In this document: one piece after another, positions 27,062-36,642 of the stretch
How positions within the stretch are numbered: position 1 is the first letter of the stretch
How the letters are laid out: each line of letters begins with the position of its first letter
NCBI GenBank assembly: GCA_902511575.1
Contig: CABXFU010000001.1
Location: 144,583-208,582 of the forward strand
DNA from: an uncultured SAR86 cluster bacterium
Lineage (GTDB): Bacteria; Pseudomonadota; Gammaproteobacteria; Magnimaribacterales; D2472
Direction of reading: 5' to 3'
DNA: 64,000 nt
Made by a program: the position numbers and the translations under genes
The notes under the pieces: generated by a model
The model's input: the letters and a program-made list of their open reading frames with translations, nothing else
What the model was told of the DNA's origin: nothing
Databases searched by the model: none

Positions 27062-27715
27062 ATGAATGTATCTGATGCCATATTCTCAAGATCTTCAGTA
27101 AGAGCGTTTACCAAAAAACCAGTTGATAATTTATTAATTAAAAGTTTATTAGAGAAGTCTTCAAGATCGCCCTCCGGTGGAAACCTTCAGCCGTGGAAAA
27201 TCTACGTTCTAAATAATCAATCTATGATAGATTTTCTTTCTCATCAGGATAATTGGGATAAGCCGGAAACACCTTCTTATGAAATTTATCCCCCTAAATT
27301 AAAAGAGCCATATAGAACTTCAAGATATGAATTGGGAGAACAAATGTATTCAATTCTTGGTATTGAAAAGCAAGATAAAGATGCCCGAATTAATCAAGTA
27401 ATGAAAAACTTTAGATTCTTTGGTGCTCCATCAGCTTTTTTTTGCTTTGTTGATCGCCAAATGGGTTATCCCCAATGGTCAGATCTTGGAATGTTTCTCC
27501 AAACATTTATGCTCTTGGCTAAGGAGGCTGGTTTAGATACATGTGCGCAAGAAGCATGGTCTATAAAGCATGATAGTGTTTCTGAGTTTGTTAAGGCCGA
27601 TGAGGATGATATGCTGTTTTGCGGTATGTGCATAGGTTTTCGTGATGATAAAGATCCCATAAATACTCTTCAATCTCAGCGTAGACCTATTGAAGATTGG
27701 GCCAAATTTATATAA
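27062..27715 (+). CDS. nitroreductase family FMN oxidoreductase
   Basis: A 217-residue flavoprotein. The FMN-binding N-terminus IFSRSSVRAFTKKPVD and the RSPSGGNLQPWKIYV segment (residues 36-48) are diagnostic; AQEAWSIKHD and FCGMCIGFRDD near the end match the NfnB/RutE-like fold. Enzymes of this family reduce nitro groups, quinones or enones with NAD(P)H; the substrate is open. A -10-like TATACT lies 8 bases before the ATG. It ends 15 bases before tadA. Confidence 0.88.
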   Translation: MNVSDAIFSRSSVRAFTKKPVDNLLIKSLLEKSSRSPSGGNLQPWKIYVLNNQSMIDFLSHQDNWDKPETPSYEIYPPKLKEPYRTSRYELGEQMYSILGIEKQDKDARINQVMKNFRFFGAPSAFFCFVDRQMGYPQWSDLGMFLQTFMLLAKEAGLDTCAQEAWSIKHDSVSEFVKADEDDMLFCGMCIGFRDDKDPINTLQSQRRPIEDWAKFI

Positions 27716-27730
27716 TTTTCAAAATTTAAA

Positions 27731-28183
27731 ATGTATTTAGATGACCATATGAGCTTGGCAATTAGCATGGCTGAAATCGCATATGAAAAAGATGAGGTTC
27801 CAGTAGGGGCGGTTGTTGTAAAAAATGGAGAAGTAATTGGAAAGGGCTTTAATAATGTAATTTCTAAGAATTCTGTTACAGCACATGCTGAAATTATTGC
27901 CATTAATAATGCAAGCCGATCAATTAATAATTACAGACTCAAAAATTGTGAAATATATGTCACTCTTGAGCCATGCCATATGTGTGCAAAAGCGATTGTG
28001 GATGCAAGACTAGATTATTTATATTTTGGAGCTAACGAGCCAAAAACTGGCGCAATAGAGTCCATTGACCAATTCCTAAGCAATAATAATTTAAATCATA
28101 AGGTCACATTTAGCGGTGGCCATATGAAAAAAGAATCTTCTGAGATACTTAAAAAGTTCTTTCGATCAAAGAGAGGCCTATAA
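27731..28183 (+). CDS. tadA: tRNA-specific adenosine deaminase
   Basis: A 150-residue zinc deaminase that converts A34 to inosine in tRNA-Arg(ACG). The zinc and proton-shuttle motif THAEIIAI (about residue 50) and LEPCHMCAKAI (about 80-90) are complete, and the FGANEPKTGAI segment follows as in TadA. Length is near the usual 150-167. It converges on the exonuclease III gene with 5 bases between stops. Confidence 0.95.
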   Translation: MYLDDHMSLAISMAEIAYEKDEVPVGAVVVKNGEVIGKGFNNVISKNSVTAHAEIIAINNASRSINNYRLKNCEIYVTLEPCHMCAKAIVDARLDYLYFGANEPKTGAIESIDQFLSNNNLNHKVTFSGGHMKKESSEILKKFFRSKRGL

Positions 28184-28188
28184 AGATT

Positions 28189-28998
28189 TTATTTTAATTC
28201 TAGCCATACAGGACAATGATCTGAAGGTTTCTCCATTGCTCTAGCAGAATAGTCTATCCCTGTATTTTTTATATAACTTTCTAAATTATTTGAAAGTAGT
28301 ATATGATCAATTCTTAGTCCTCTTTTAGGTTTCTGGTCAAACATTCTAGAGCGGTAATCAAACCATGAATATATTGATTTTTCTTCAGGATTTTGTTTTC
28401 TCCATGAATCTACAAAACCCAAATCTTTAATTTTATTCCACATTTCTATTTCTTCCGGAAGAAATGCTGTTTTTCCATCGCGCAGCCATCTCTTTGCATT
28501 TTGTTCTCCTATCCCAATATCTAATTCTGTAGGAGCAACATTAAAATCTCCCATTACAATCAAATTCTCTTCAACTTTTTTAAGCTTTTTGATGTGATTT
28601 TCTAAATCATCATAAAATTTAATTTTTTTTGGAAATTTGGTTTGATGCGACCTGTTTTCTCCCTGAGGAAAATACCCATTCATGATAGTAATTTTTTTTC
28701 TTTTCCATTTAAAAGTAGCTTGTATAAACCTTTTTTGGTCATCCTCTGAATCATCCACAAAACCTTTTTGTACATTTTCAGGCTTTTTTTTACTTAGAAT
28801 TGCCACCCCATAGTGACCTTTTTGCCCCCAAAATTCAGGGTGATACCCAATTTTTTTAATTTCATCAATCGGAAACTCAGGATCATTTACTTTAGTTTCC
28901 TGTATTCCAATTATATCTGGATCGATGGTATCTCTAAGATGAATAAGTTGGTGGGGGCGAGCTCTTATGCTATTGATATTAAAAGATACAATTTTCAT
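28189..28998 (-). CDS. xthA: exodeoxyribonuclease III
   Basis: A 269-residue AP endonuclease/3'-exonuclease of base-excision repair. Key pieces are KIVSFNINSIRAR at the start, IGIQETKV (catalytic Glu near residue 35), NGYFPQGE, MGDFNVAPTELDIG (near 149), and the end RIDHILLSNNL plus SDHCPVWLEL with the catalytic Asp-His pair. Length matches E. coli XthA (268). It begins 2 bases after the stop of the Prc gene on the same strand, so the two may be co-transcribed. Confidence 0.95.
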   Translation of the reverse strand: MKIVSFNINSIRARPHQLIHLRDTIDPDIIGIQETKVNDPEFPIDEIKKIGYHPEFWGQKGHYGVAILSKKKPENVQKGFVDDSEDDQKRFIQATFKWKRKKITIMNGYFPQGENRSHQTKFPKKIKFYDDLENHIKKLKKVEENLIVMGDFNVAPTELDIGIGEQNAKRWLRDGKTAFLPEEIEMWNKIKDLGFVDSWRKQNPEEKSIYSWFDYRSRMFDQKPKRGLRIDHILLSNNLESYIKNTGIDYSARAMEKPSDHCPVWLELK

Positions 28999-29000
28999 TT

Positions 29001-31118
29001 CTATGCGGCTTTAGATAGGTGGATGTTTTGATTGAATATTGCATAGTCTGAAAGTATTTCCATTCCTTCGTTTAAAAGATAGTCATTATCAACGTCTATC
29101 CTAGAATCCCTATCATCGTCTTCAGTTTCCTTAGCATCATTGAAATCCTTCATAGCTTTATATGAGTAAAAAGTTTTTAAATTAAGAGAGGCACGTCTTT
29201 TGTTCTCTACATCTAAAGCCCATGACTGCCTTTTTTCTTTTTCAATTCTTCTATTAGTTAAGTTTAAAGAGATCACTTCCTTGTTTTTTTGGGTCTCATA
29301 CCTTTTTCTTATATCAAGGATGTATTGTAAGTTAGGACTTTGGTCAACTCTTGTTAAATGCTCGTCCTTTAATTGAGAAATCAAAGTTGGTCTCATAGAA
29401 AATTTCTTGAAACGCACTGGTTTAATTTCATCCCATGGAAGAGCCGTATCGAATGAACTTTCACCAATTTCTTCAATATCCCATGTGCTTGGTAATGTAA
29501 TATCAGGATGTATGCCTTTGCTTTGCATCCCAGCCCCAGTAATTCTATAAAACTTCGATTCAGTAATCTTGATTTGCCCTGAGCTTAAATTATCTAATTT
29601 TTGAACAGTCCCTTTGCCAAATGTTTTTTGTCCTATGATTATCCCTCTTTGATAATCTTGAATAGCCCCTGCAAAAATTTCTGATGCAGATGCAGAATAT
29701 CTATCTACCATAACTAATATTGGTTTTTTCCAAATTTGCTTAGCTCTGGCATCTCCCCAGGGTCTTACGCTGCCATTGCTCTCCTTGACTTGCAATGTTG
29801 GTCCAGAGGAAACAAATAATCCAGTTAATTTATTTGCCTCAAAAAGCGAGCCACCGGAATTACCTCGGAGATCAATCAAGACCGCATCAACTCTTTGATC
29901 AATAAATTTTCTTAGTATGGTTTCAACATCTTTTGAGCTGCTTCTATAATCAAGATTTCTATTTTGCCATGCTTTGAAATCTATATAAAAAGTGGGTAAA
30001 TCTATTATGCCAAGTTTTATTGTTTGTAAATTTCTTTGGATTTCAACTATCCTTGATTTTGCTGCTTGTTCCTCCAGTTTCACCTCTTCTCTTGTAATTG
30101 TTACAAATTTCCTTTCACTAAAATCTTCTGTTTTTCCTGGGATAAGCTCTAACTTGACCTTTGTACCTGCTTTACCGCGAATTAATTGGACCACTTCATC
30201 TATTCTCCATCCCACCACATCAGTTGGATTTGAATTGGATTCTTCAACTTGAGATATCTTTACTATTTTGTCATCTGGGCTAATTTTTCCTGTTTTTTCT
30301 GCTGGACCTCCAGGCACAACACTTACTATAGTTGGGTAGTCATCCTCTGTTGTAAGCAGAGCTCCAATTCCCTCAAGCTTAAGACTCATTGTCATTTCAA
30401 AATCCTCAGCTGATTTAGGAGAGAAATATGAAGAATGTGGATCAAAATAAGACGTCAAATTATTCATAGAAATTGAAAAGATATCTTCCTCATTTCTTTG
30501 AGATATTCTGCGGAGTCTATTTTTATATCTTTTCTCAATAGTTTCTGTTGCTTCGTCTAATTCTTTTTCGGCTAGCATGGATGTTAAAACGTCATTTTTT
30601 GCTAGCCCTCTCCATGCTTTCTTAAGTTCAAATTTGGTCTTCTGCCATTTTTTTTGATCATAATCAATTAAGATAATTTCTTCTTTTGTAAAATCAAAAT
30701 TCTTTTTAGAAACTTCTTTGAGTTGATAGTTAGTTGCCTCAATTAACCGGTTAAAGTACAAATTTAAAAATGCAAACTTAGACTTTAAGTCTATTGAGCA
30801 AAGAGAGGATTTTGAGTATTTTTTTTGATAGCTAGTTGGATCATCAAATCGAGAAAATTTCTTTTTAAATGAGGCCATTTCATTTTCTGTGAAGTATATT
30901 TTCTGCGAATCCAACTGGTCCACTAATGCATTAAACATCTCAGAATTAATAGAGGTCAAGTCCCTATCATTAAAAAAATGTTCATTGATCATCTTTTTAT
31001 AAATTTCCTGACAGAGCAATTGTCTTTCCACGGATGCAGATATATTTATTTTTGCCCCAACACCAATGCTAAACAACAGTATTGCTATTAAGCTCAAAGC
31101 TTTTTTCTGTTTAAACAA
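29001..31118 (-). CDS. prc: carboxy-terminal (tail-specific) processing protease Prc
   Basis: A 705-residue periplasmic serine protease. A signal peptide spans about residues 1-22 (KKALSLIAILLFSIGVGA). Then come the N-terminal Prc domain (SYFDPHSSYFSPK near 215), a PDZ domain (MSLKLEGIGALLTTEDDYP near 232, GGPAEKTGKISPDDKI), and the S41 core with DLRGNSGGSL and RYSASASEIFAGAIQDY. The Ser/Lys dyad should be Ser477 and Lys502, 25 residues apart as in E. coli Prc. It trims lipoprotein and cell-wall enzymes such as PBP3. The start is TTG at 31118; no ATG fits better. It diverges from the isomerase gene. Confidence 0.93.
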   Translation of the reverse strand: MFKQKKALSLIAILLFSIGVGAKINISASVERQLLCQEIYKKMINEHFFNDRDLTSINSEMFNALVDQLDSQKIYFTENEMASFKKKFSRFDDPTSYQKKYSKSSLCSIDLKSKFAFLNLYFNRLIEATNYQLKEVSKKNFDFTKEEIILIDYDQKKWQKTKFELKKAWRGLAKNDVLTSMLAEKELDEATETIEKRYKNRLRRISQRNEEDIFSISMNNLTSYFDPHSSYFSPKSAEDFEMTMSLKLEGIGALLTTEDDYPTIVSVVPGGPAEKTGKISPDDKIVKISQVEESNSNPTDVVGWRIDEVVQLIRGKAGTKVKLELIPGKTEDFSERKFVTITREEVKLEEQAAKSRIVEIQRNLQTIKLGIIDLPTFYIDFKAWQNRNLDYRSSSKDVETILRKFIDQRVDAVLIDLRGNSGGSLFEANKLTGLFVSSGPTLQVKESNGSVRPWGDARAKQIWKKPILVMVDRYSASASEIFAGAIQDYQRGIIIGQKTFGKGTVQKLDNLSSGQIKITESKFYRITGAGMQSKGIHPDITLPSTWDIEEIGESSFDTALPWDEIKPVRFKKFSMRPTLISQLKDEHLTRVDQSPNLQYILDIRKRYETQKNKEVISLNLTNRRIEKEKRQSWALDVENKRRASLNLKTFYSYKAMKDFNDAKETEDDDRDSRIDVDNDYLLNEGMEILSDYAIFNQNIHLSKAA

Positions 31119-31143
31119 GATAATTAATTTACAATATTTATTA

Positions 31144-31758
31144 ATGATGAAAGCTAACTATATAGAATTTTACTTTGACTGTTCAAGTCCCTGGACATAT
31201 TTAGCATTTGCCGAAATTGTATCATTATCACAAAGACATGAGCTAGATATAGAATGGAAGCCAGTACTGGTTGGAGGAGTTTTCAATACTGTTAATCAAG
31301 ATGTATATGAGTTTAGAAAAAAGCCAAATCCTTTAAAGCTCAGTTACTCAAATAATGACTTGCATTTATGGGCAAAGGTTAGGGGAATTAGAATAAGCTT
31401 TCCAGAAGTATTTCCAGTTAATTCCGTCAAGGCAATGCGAGGTTGTTTATTTGCTGACAATAAAAATCAATTAGCTGAGTTTGCGGATAACGTATTTCAA
31501 GCTTATTGGAGTGAAGGTAAAGATATCAGCAAAGAAGACCTATTAGTCGACATTGCTAAGAATTCAAACTTAGATACTGAAGAATTTAAAAAATTTATAG
31601 CTTCGCAAGAAGCTAAAGATCTATTGATCAAAAATACTGACGAACTAATTGAGCGCGGAGGTTTTGGTTCGCCGACCTTTTTTTATAAAGAAAAAATGTT
31701 TTTTGGCAATGACCGCCTACATCTTTTAGAAGAAGTAATTTTAAAAAATTTAATTTAA
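31144..31758 (+). CDS. DsbA-family 2-hydroxychromene-2-carboxylate isomerase-like protein
   Basis: A 204-residue protein of the kappa-class GST/HCCA isomerase fold. The signature IEFYFDCSSPWTYLAFAEI begins near residue 6, with Ser where a DsbA would have Cys, as in HCCA isomerases; GGFGSPTFFYKEKMFFGNDRL near 172-192 contains the conserved cis-Pro. Two ATGs (31144, 31147) can start it; an upstream in-frame extension to 31066 would overlap prc and adds no homologous sequence. A TACAAT box ends 8 bases before the ATG. It overlaps the stop of the acyl-CoA dehydrogenase gene by 4 bases tail to tail. Glutathione-dependent isomerisation of an aromatic or polyunsaturated compound is possible. Confidence 0.82.
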   Translation: MMKANYIEFYFDCSSPWTYLAFAEIVSLSQRHELDIEWKPVLVGGVFNTVNQDVYEFRKKPNPLKLSYSNNDLHLWAKVRGIRISFPEVFPVNSVKAMRGCLFADNKNQLAEFADNVFQAYWSEGKDISKEDLLVDIAKNSNLDTEEFKKFIASQEAKDLLIKNTDELIERGGFGSPTFFYKEKMFFGNDRLHLLEEVILKNLI

Positions 31759-32840
31759 ATCTGCGTTTTATATGCTTCTTCGCGAACAAGTTCTGGACTA
31801 CCAAGAATTTGACGATTTAATCCAATTCGTTTGAACCAATAATGCAAACCAAGCAGGTCTGTAAAACCCATGCCACCATGAACTTCTGTAGCTTTCTTCG
31901 CTATACCTTTGCTCATTTCGGAGACATGTGCTTTTGCATGACAAGCCATTAACCTCGCCTCATCAGGAGAATGGTCGTGGCAATGCGCAGCGTGCCAAAC
32001 CAGTGCATAGCATGGCTCTAGATCGGCAGCCATCTCTGCACACATATGCTTTACAGCTTGAAATGATCCTATGACTCTGCCAAACTGCTTTCGCTCCTTA
32101 GCATAATCAACTGCCTTGTTTATCATGGTTTGTGAAGCGCCAAGAGAATCTGCAGCAAGAATAATCCTACCAGCGTCGATTGCTTCGTTGATTGGATTTG
32201 TTGAATTAGAAGAATTTTCTAGTAGTTCTGCTTCTAAGTTCTTACAAATTACTTCTGAATATTGCCTAGTTTTATCAACTGTGGTTAGTTTGACTATTTC
32301 TATGTTTGCAGATTTTGCATCCAAAACAAATATCTGACCTTTTTCATCTGCAAGCAATAAATGCGTTGCATCATTTGCATCGAGCACAAACATTGCTCTT
32401 CCGTTTAATGTATTGTCTGAAAAAGTTATTCCAGCATCATTTCTTTTGCTAATGAATTCACTAAACCCAACTCCAAAACGATATTCATTAGTGACGATTT
32501 TAGAAAGATAATTTTCTTGCTGAGTTTTACTGCCTGCATGCTTAATAGCTGTTGGTGCCATAACATAGGGTGCAATAAATGGAGTAGGGCCTACACCACC
32601 TCCCAAAGCTTCTGAAACAACAGCTGCAAAGAGCAAATCCAGACCTAGACCACCAAATTCTTCTGGAATTAATAGCCCATTTATACCTAGATTAAGAAGG
32701 CCTTGATGAATTTCTGCAGAAAGATTTTTTTCATCACCGCTAGTAATATGTTTAATATTATCTATGGTGGCATGTTCTTCTAGAAACTTTTTTACATTGT
32801 CCTGAAAAAAGGATTGTTCTTCTGATAAACCAAAATACAT
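31755..32840 (-). CDS. acyl-CoA dehydrogenase family protein, shorter partner
   Basis: A 361-residue FAD-dependent acyl-CoA dehydrogenase-like protein: N-terminal helical domain (LSEEQSFFQDNVKKF), GINGLLIPEEFGGLGLD, and C-terminal RKQFGRVIGSFQAVKHMCAEM (about residue 240) and EVHGGMGFTDLLGLHYWFKR. At the position of the catalytic Glu of short/medium-chain enzymes (E-G-T) it has QILGSPE, so that Glu is missing. The next gene upstream encodes a 407-residue homologue 1 base away. Side-by-side unlike pairs are typical of heteromeric acyl-CoA dehydrogenases for bulky CoA esters; I infer a complex. Last gene of the seven-gene operon. Confidence 0.88.
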   Translation of the reverse strand: MYFGLSEEQSFFQDNVKKFLEEHATIDNIKHITSGDEKNLSAEIHQGLLNLGINGLLIPEEFGGLGLDLLFAAVVSEALGGGVGPTPFIAPYVMAPTAIKHAGSKTQQENYLSKIVTNEYRFGVGFSEFISKRNDAGITFSDNTLNGRAMFVLDANDATHLLLADEKGQIFVLDAKSANIEIVKLTTVDKTRQYSEVICKNLEAELLENSSNSTNPINEAIDAGRIILAADSLGASQTMINKAVDYAKERKQFGRVIGSFQAVKHMCAEMAADLEPCYALVWHAAHCHDHSPDEARLMACHAKAHVSEMSKGIAKKATEVHGGMGFTDLLGLHYWFKRIGLNRQILGSPELVREEAYKTQI

Positions 32841-32841
32841 T

Positions 32842-34065
32842 TTATGCTCCTTCTACTTTTGGTTCTTTAGGCATGCCTAGACCGCGTTCGGCAATGATAT
32901 TTTTTTGAATTTGACTGGTTCCTCCACCGATAATGAGACCGAGAAAATACATGTATATAAATTGCCATGTACCGTCATTTTTAAGATGCGGGCTATCTTC
33001 ATACAAGGTTCCTATCTCACCCATCACATCAATGGCAAGGCCCTCTAATTCATGCCTTAACTCAGTTCCAGTAAGCTTTTGAATCATTTTGCCTATCTTG
33101 ATATCAGCTCCTGGATTTAACTTAGCTGATAATAGTCTTAAGGCGTGAGATTGTTGAGCTAAAACTTTGCCTTGAATTTGCATTAATCGATCTCGGTAAA
33201 TTGGATGCTCAATTAATGGCTTTCCATCTAACGTCTCTTCTTTCATTAGATGCATCAGCATATTTACTCTATTCATGGTTGCATCAGGTGGAGCCAAGGA
33301 ACCTCTTTCATGCCCTAAAGTTGCATTTGCAACGGCCCAGCCTTCACCTCTTTTGCCTACAATATTGCCTGCAGGAATTTTCACATCTGTAAAAAAGACT
33401 TCATTAAATCCAGCCTTCAAAGTCATATCAACAAGTGGTCTAATTTCAATACCCGGGTTATCCATTGGGATCAATAAGTAGCTTATTCCAGCATGTTTTG
33501 GTGCATCTGGTTCAGTTCTTACAAGGCAAAAACACATTTGTGAGTATTGAGCAGTACTGGTCCATATTTTTTGACCATTAATTATCCATTCATCTCCAAC
33601 TAACTCTCCCTTAGTTTGTAAACTTGCCAGATCACTTCCCGCATTTGGCTCAGAGTAACCTTGACACCAAATCATTTCTCCATGGAGTGTAGGTTTGATA
33701 TAGGCATGTTTTTGTTCTTCAGTACCCATCTCCAATAGAGTGGGGACCAGCATATCAATCCCTTGACCACCCATCGCTCCTGGAGTGTTAGATTTTGAAA
33801 ACTCTGCAGCAATAATTCTGCTTTTTAGAATATCTGCTTCGCCGCCATATCCTCCATATTCTTTTGGCACTGAGCGAGCAAAATAGCCATTTTCAATTAA
33901 GGTTTTTTGCCATTCAGACCTAGACATTTGGGGGCCACCAGAACCTCCTGAACTTCCCAATGGATTATTAGAACCATCCATAAAAGACAATCCTCTATAT
34001 TTTTCACAAAAGCTTTCAACCTCTTTTGTGAAGTCTTGATATTCAGGTCCGTATTCTAAATCCAT
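32842..34065 (-). CDS. acyl-CoA dehydrogenase family protein, longer partner
   Basis: A 407-residue acyl-CoA dehydrogenase. It shows YGGYGGEADILKSRIIAAEF, the FAD-site MIWCQGYSEPNAGSDLASLQ (about residues 131-150), GQKIWTSTAQYSQMCFCLVR, and the C-terminal IGGGTSQIQKNIIAERGLGMP. The residue before G-T is Gly rather than Glu, a pattern shared with groups whose base lies elsewhere in the protein. Gly-rich GSSGGSGGPQ near residue 37 is an unusual insert. It is 13 bases downstream of the hydratase gene and 1 base upstream of its shorter partner. Confidence 0.9.
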   Translation of the reverse strand: MDLEYGPEYQDFTKEVESFCEKYRGLSFMDGSNNPLGSSGGSGGPQMSRSEWQKTLIENGYFARSVPKEYGGYGGEADILKSRIIAAEFSKSNTPGAMGGQGIDMLVPTLLEMGTEEQKHAYIKPTLHGEMIWCQGYSEPNAGSDLASLQTKGELVGDEWIINGQKIWTSTAQYSQMCFCLVRTEPDAPKHAGISYLLIPMDNPGIEIRPLVDMTLKAGFNEVFFTDVKIPAGNIVGKRGEGWAVANATLGHERGSLAPPDATMNRVNMLMHLMKEETLDGKPLIEHPIYRDRLMQIQGKVLAQQSHALRLLSAKLNPGADIKIGKMIQKLTGTELRHELEGLAIDVMGEIGTLYEDSPHLKNDGTWQFIYMYFLGLIIGGGTSQIQKNIIAERGLGMPKEPKVEGA

Positions 34066-34078
34066 AATTCTTCCTTAT

Positions 34079-34870
34079 CTATCTCCAATTAGGTTTTCTT
34101 TTTTCTAAAAATGCAGCAATACCTTCCTTAGCATCATCACCTTCAAAACATTTAGTAATTTGTTTTTGCAGATAAGGCAGAGCCTCATCAAATTCTAAAG
34201 CGTCTTGTTTCTCATATGCCTCTAGACCAAATTGCATAGTTCCTGGCGCCAGACTAGCTAGTTCATTAGCCAGCTCGCAAACTCTTTTGTCCAATTCATC
34301 AGCCGCTACAGATTCATTAATCAACCCCCATCTTTCAGCTTTATTGGCATTGATGGGCTGACCTCGCATAATAAAATCAAGCCCAGCTCTTTTAGGCATC
34401 ACTCTGAACAACCCAGCCATGACCATAAAAGGCCACAAGCCCCTGTGTATCTCAGGTGCTGAAAACTTTGCAGTATCGACTGCTATGGCATGTGTTGCAT
34501 TGGTTAAAATCAATAAGGCTCCGGCTAAAACAGAGCCTTGAATTTTGCATATAGCTGGTTTGTGCAGTCTTCTAAGAGAGAAACTGATGTCATCTGCGCC
34601 CTCTATTTTTGGGATATTAGAATCTTCTTTAGCAAGCCTTAGATCAGCTCCGGCGCAAAAAATATCTCCTTCTGCATCAATAACAACAACCCTGATTTCT
34701 CTCTCTTGCTTCGCGTAAGCTAAAGCATAATTCAGCTCATTCATCATCACATTATTCAATGCGTTTTTTTTCTCAGGTCGATTTAATGTAATAGTTAAAA
34801 TATTATTTTTAATACTTACTTTCGTTGCTTGAAAATTCAAACCTTCTAAAGATAATTTATTTATGCTCAT
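34079..34870 (-). CDS. enoyl-CoA hydratase/isomerase family protein
   Basis: A 263-residue crotonase-fold protein. It has LTITLNRPEKKNALNNVMM (about residue 26), the oxyanion-hole segment GDIFCAGADLRLAKED (about 68) and a second Gly in IQGSVLAGALLIL. The first catalytic acid sits in FSAPEIHRGLWPF (about 138); the second position reads RAGLDFIMRG, with Asp where many hydratases have Glu, so hydratase rather than isomerase activity is not certain. The start overlaps the upstream gene by 4 bases (ATGA). In Atu/Liu-type pathways a hydratase acts on the carboxylated enoyl-CoA, which would be the role here. Confidence 0.88.
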   Translation of the reverse strand: MSINKLSLEGLNFQATKVSIKNNILTITLNRPEKKNALNNVMMNELNYALAYAKQEREIRVVVIDAEGDIFCAGADLRLAKEDSNIPKIEGADDISFSLRRLHKPAICKIQGSVLAGALLILTNATHAIAVDTAKFSAPEIHRGLWPFMVMAGLFRVMPKRAGLDFIMRGQPINANKAERWGLINESVAADELDKRVCELANELASLAPGTMQFGLEAYEKQDALEFDEALPYLQKQITKCFEGDDAKEGIAAFLEKRKPNWR

Positions 34871-36642
34871 ATGTTTTCCTCAAACAGTGATTTAGGAATA
34901 TCTGCATACTTAGCCCTTAAGTATTCCCCGAGAGATTTAGCTTGGCCATCTTTCCTAGTATTAGAAGAAACTCCATCTTCTAATATGTCATGGATGTAAA
35001 AATTTAGTGAAAGTATGTTTGGTAGCTCATACCTATCTATTTCGAATTCACTTATGTCAGGCATTAATTCTTTGATTTTCTTGACTGTAAGAAAATTATT
35101 TAAAAAAGAGAATGCATTTTCACTTTTTGCCCATACACCGATATTCGCACAGCCACCTTTATCACCAGATCTGGCACCAAAAAGCTCTCCTAGGGGCTTG
35201 TTGAGAGTTTCACCTGATGGAGGAGGAGGTATTTCAATTGGTTGTTTTTGATAATAGGTTTCTTCTAAATCGAGTTGATTGGTTGGCTTTACATTAATTT
35301 CTTTGCCACCAATGTGGACAGTTTCTTTAATGTGTTTGCTATCTATTAAAGCAGGCCAATACACTAAGACTGGTCCGCCAGATCTTACTCCACCACCTGT
35401 AAAAAATCCTGGATAATTGGCTAAAGCCAGTTCTATCATTTTTGCTGTAAACATTCTGCCAACCAAATCAGGATCTTTTGATTTGACTGAGATTCTCAGA
35501 GAGGCCATTGCTTCCTCGTTGGAATTTGGATCTTTTTTGTCAGTCCTATCTAATAAAATTGAAACCTCATCAAATTGCTCTTTGCCTCCAACAGAGTTAA
35601 AGAGTGCATCAGTAATAATTTGAGCTTTTGCTTCAATGTCTATACCTGTGAGAATGAACTCCATTCCATTTCTATAACCACCAGCAAGATTAATGCAGAC
35701 TTTGTGAGTATTGGTTGGCGAGCTTCCTCTGCAACCTGATACATAAACTCTGTCTTTGGAGACTTCCTCAATATTCAAGGTATCAAAATGAGCTATAACA
35801 TCTGGATTCAAGTATGCAGGAGTGTTAATTTCATATAAAAGCTGTGCAGTTACCGTTCCAGTAGACACCAAACCACCAGTGCCTGGATGTTTGGTAATGT
35901 AAAAACTTCCATCGTTTTTGATTTCAGCTATTGGATAGCCCACATTATCAAAGCTGGACACCTCTTTAAAAAAAGAATAGTTCCCACCGGTTGCCTGGCA
36001 ACCACACTCAATGATATGACCTGCTGCTAAGGCGCCAGCCAATGCATCATAATCATCTCTCTTCCAATTAAATTTCCATGCTGCTGGACCAATGACTACT
36101 GCAGCATCCGTCACCCTTGGGCATACAACAATATCAGCGCCTTCATCTAATGCCTCTTTAATGCCCCATGCTCCTAGATAAGCGTTTGCTGTAAGTGTTT
36201 GGCATCCTGAATTATCAATGGGGATATTTTTATCAATGTTTAAAAATGCTTCTCCTTCATCTTTAAGGGAATCCATTCTTAGCATCAAATCATCGCCAGT
36301 TATATATGCTACCTTAAGAGAAATATTGAGCTCTTCTAAGATTTTTTCTATTTCATTAGCCATAGAAGAGGGGTTTAAGCCGCCGGCATTTGTAACAATT
36401 TTAATATTTTTCTCTTTGCATGACTTAGCTACTGCTTTAACTTGTTTTAGGAAGGTGCCCACGTATCCCTTATCCTCTCCACGCTGCATCTTTTGATTAA
36501 AAAGAATTGTCATGGTGAGTTCTGCTAAGTAGTCTCCAGTCAGCACATCTATAGGTCCTCCATCTACCATTTCTTTAGCAGCAGATAATTTATCTCCGTA
36601 ATAGCCACTACAATTTGCAATTCTTATAATTTCTTCGCTCAA
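34867..36642 (-). CDS. AtuA family (DUF1446) acyclic terpene utilisation-like protein
   Basis: A 591-residue protein. The DUF1446/AtuA domain fills about residues 4-450, with RIANCSGYYGDK, VDVLTGDYLAELTM-like GGPIDVLTGDYLAE, IVTNAGGLNPSSMAN and DIVVCPRVTDAAVVIGP; a C-terminal AtuA ferredoxin-fold-like domain (about 485-585) begins at GARSGDKGGCANIGVWAKS. AtuA is required for growth of pseudomonads on citronellol and geraniol, but its reaction is not settled. The start is TTG, overlapping the TetR stop by 4 bases (TTGA). Its presence beside a biotin-dependent carboxylase pair is the main reason to favour a terpenoid-type over a plain leucine pathway. Confidence 0.88.
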   Translation of the reverse strand: MSEEIIRIANCSGYYGDKLSAAKEMVDGGPIDVLTGDYLAELTMTILFNQKMQRGEDKGYVGTFLKQVKAVAKSCKEKNIKIVTNAGGLNPSSMANEIEKILEELNISLKVAYITGDDLMLRMDSLKDEGEAFLNIDKNIPIDNSGCQTLTANAYLGAWGIKEALDEGADIVVCPRVTDAAVVIGPAAWKFNWKRDDYDALAGALAAGHIIECGCQATGGNYSFFKEVSSFDNVGYPIAEIKNDGSFYITKHPGTGGLVSTGTVTAQLLYEINTPAYLNPDVIAHFDTLNIEEVSKDRVYVSGCRGSSPTNTHKVCINLAGGYRNGMEFILTGIDIEAKAQIITDALFNSVGGKEQFDEVSILLDRTDKKDPNSNEEAMASLRISVKSKDPDLVGRMFTAKMIELALANYPGFFTGGGVRSGGPVLVYWPALIDSKHIKETVHIGGKEINVKPTNQLDLEETYYQKQPIEIPPPPSGETLNKPLGELFGARSGDKGGCANIGVWAKSENAFSFLNNFLTVKKIKELMPDISEFEIDRYELPNILSLNFYIHDILEDGVSSNTRKDGQAKSLGEYLRAKYADIPKSLFEENI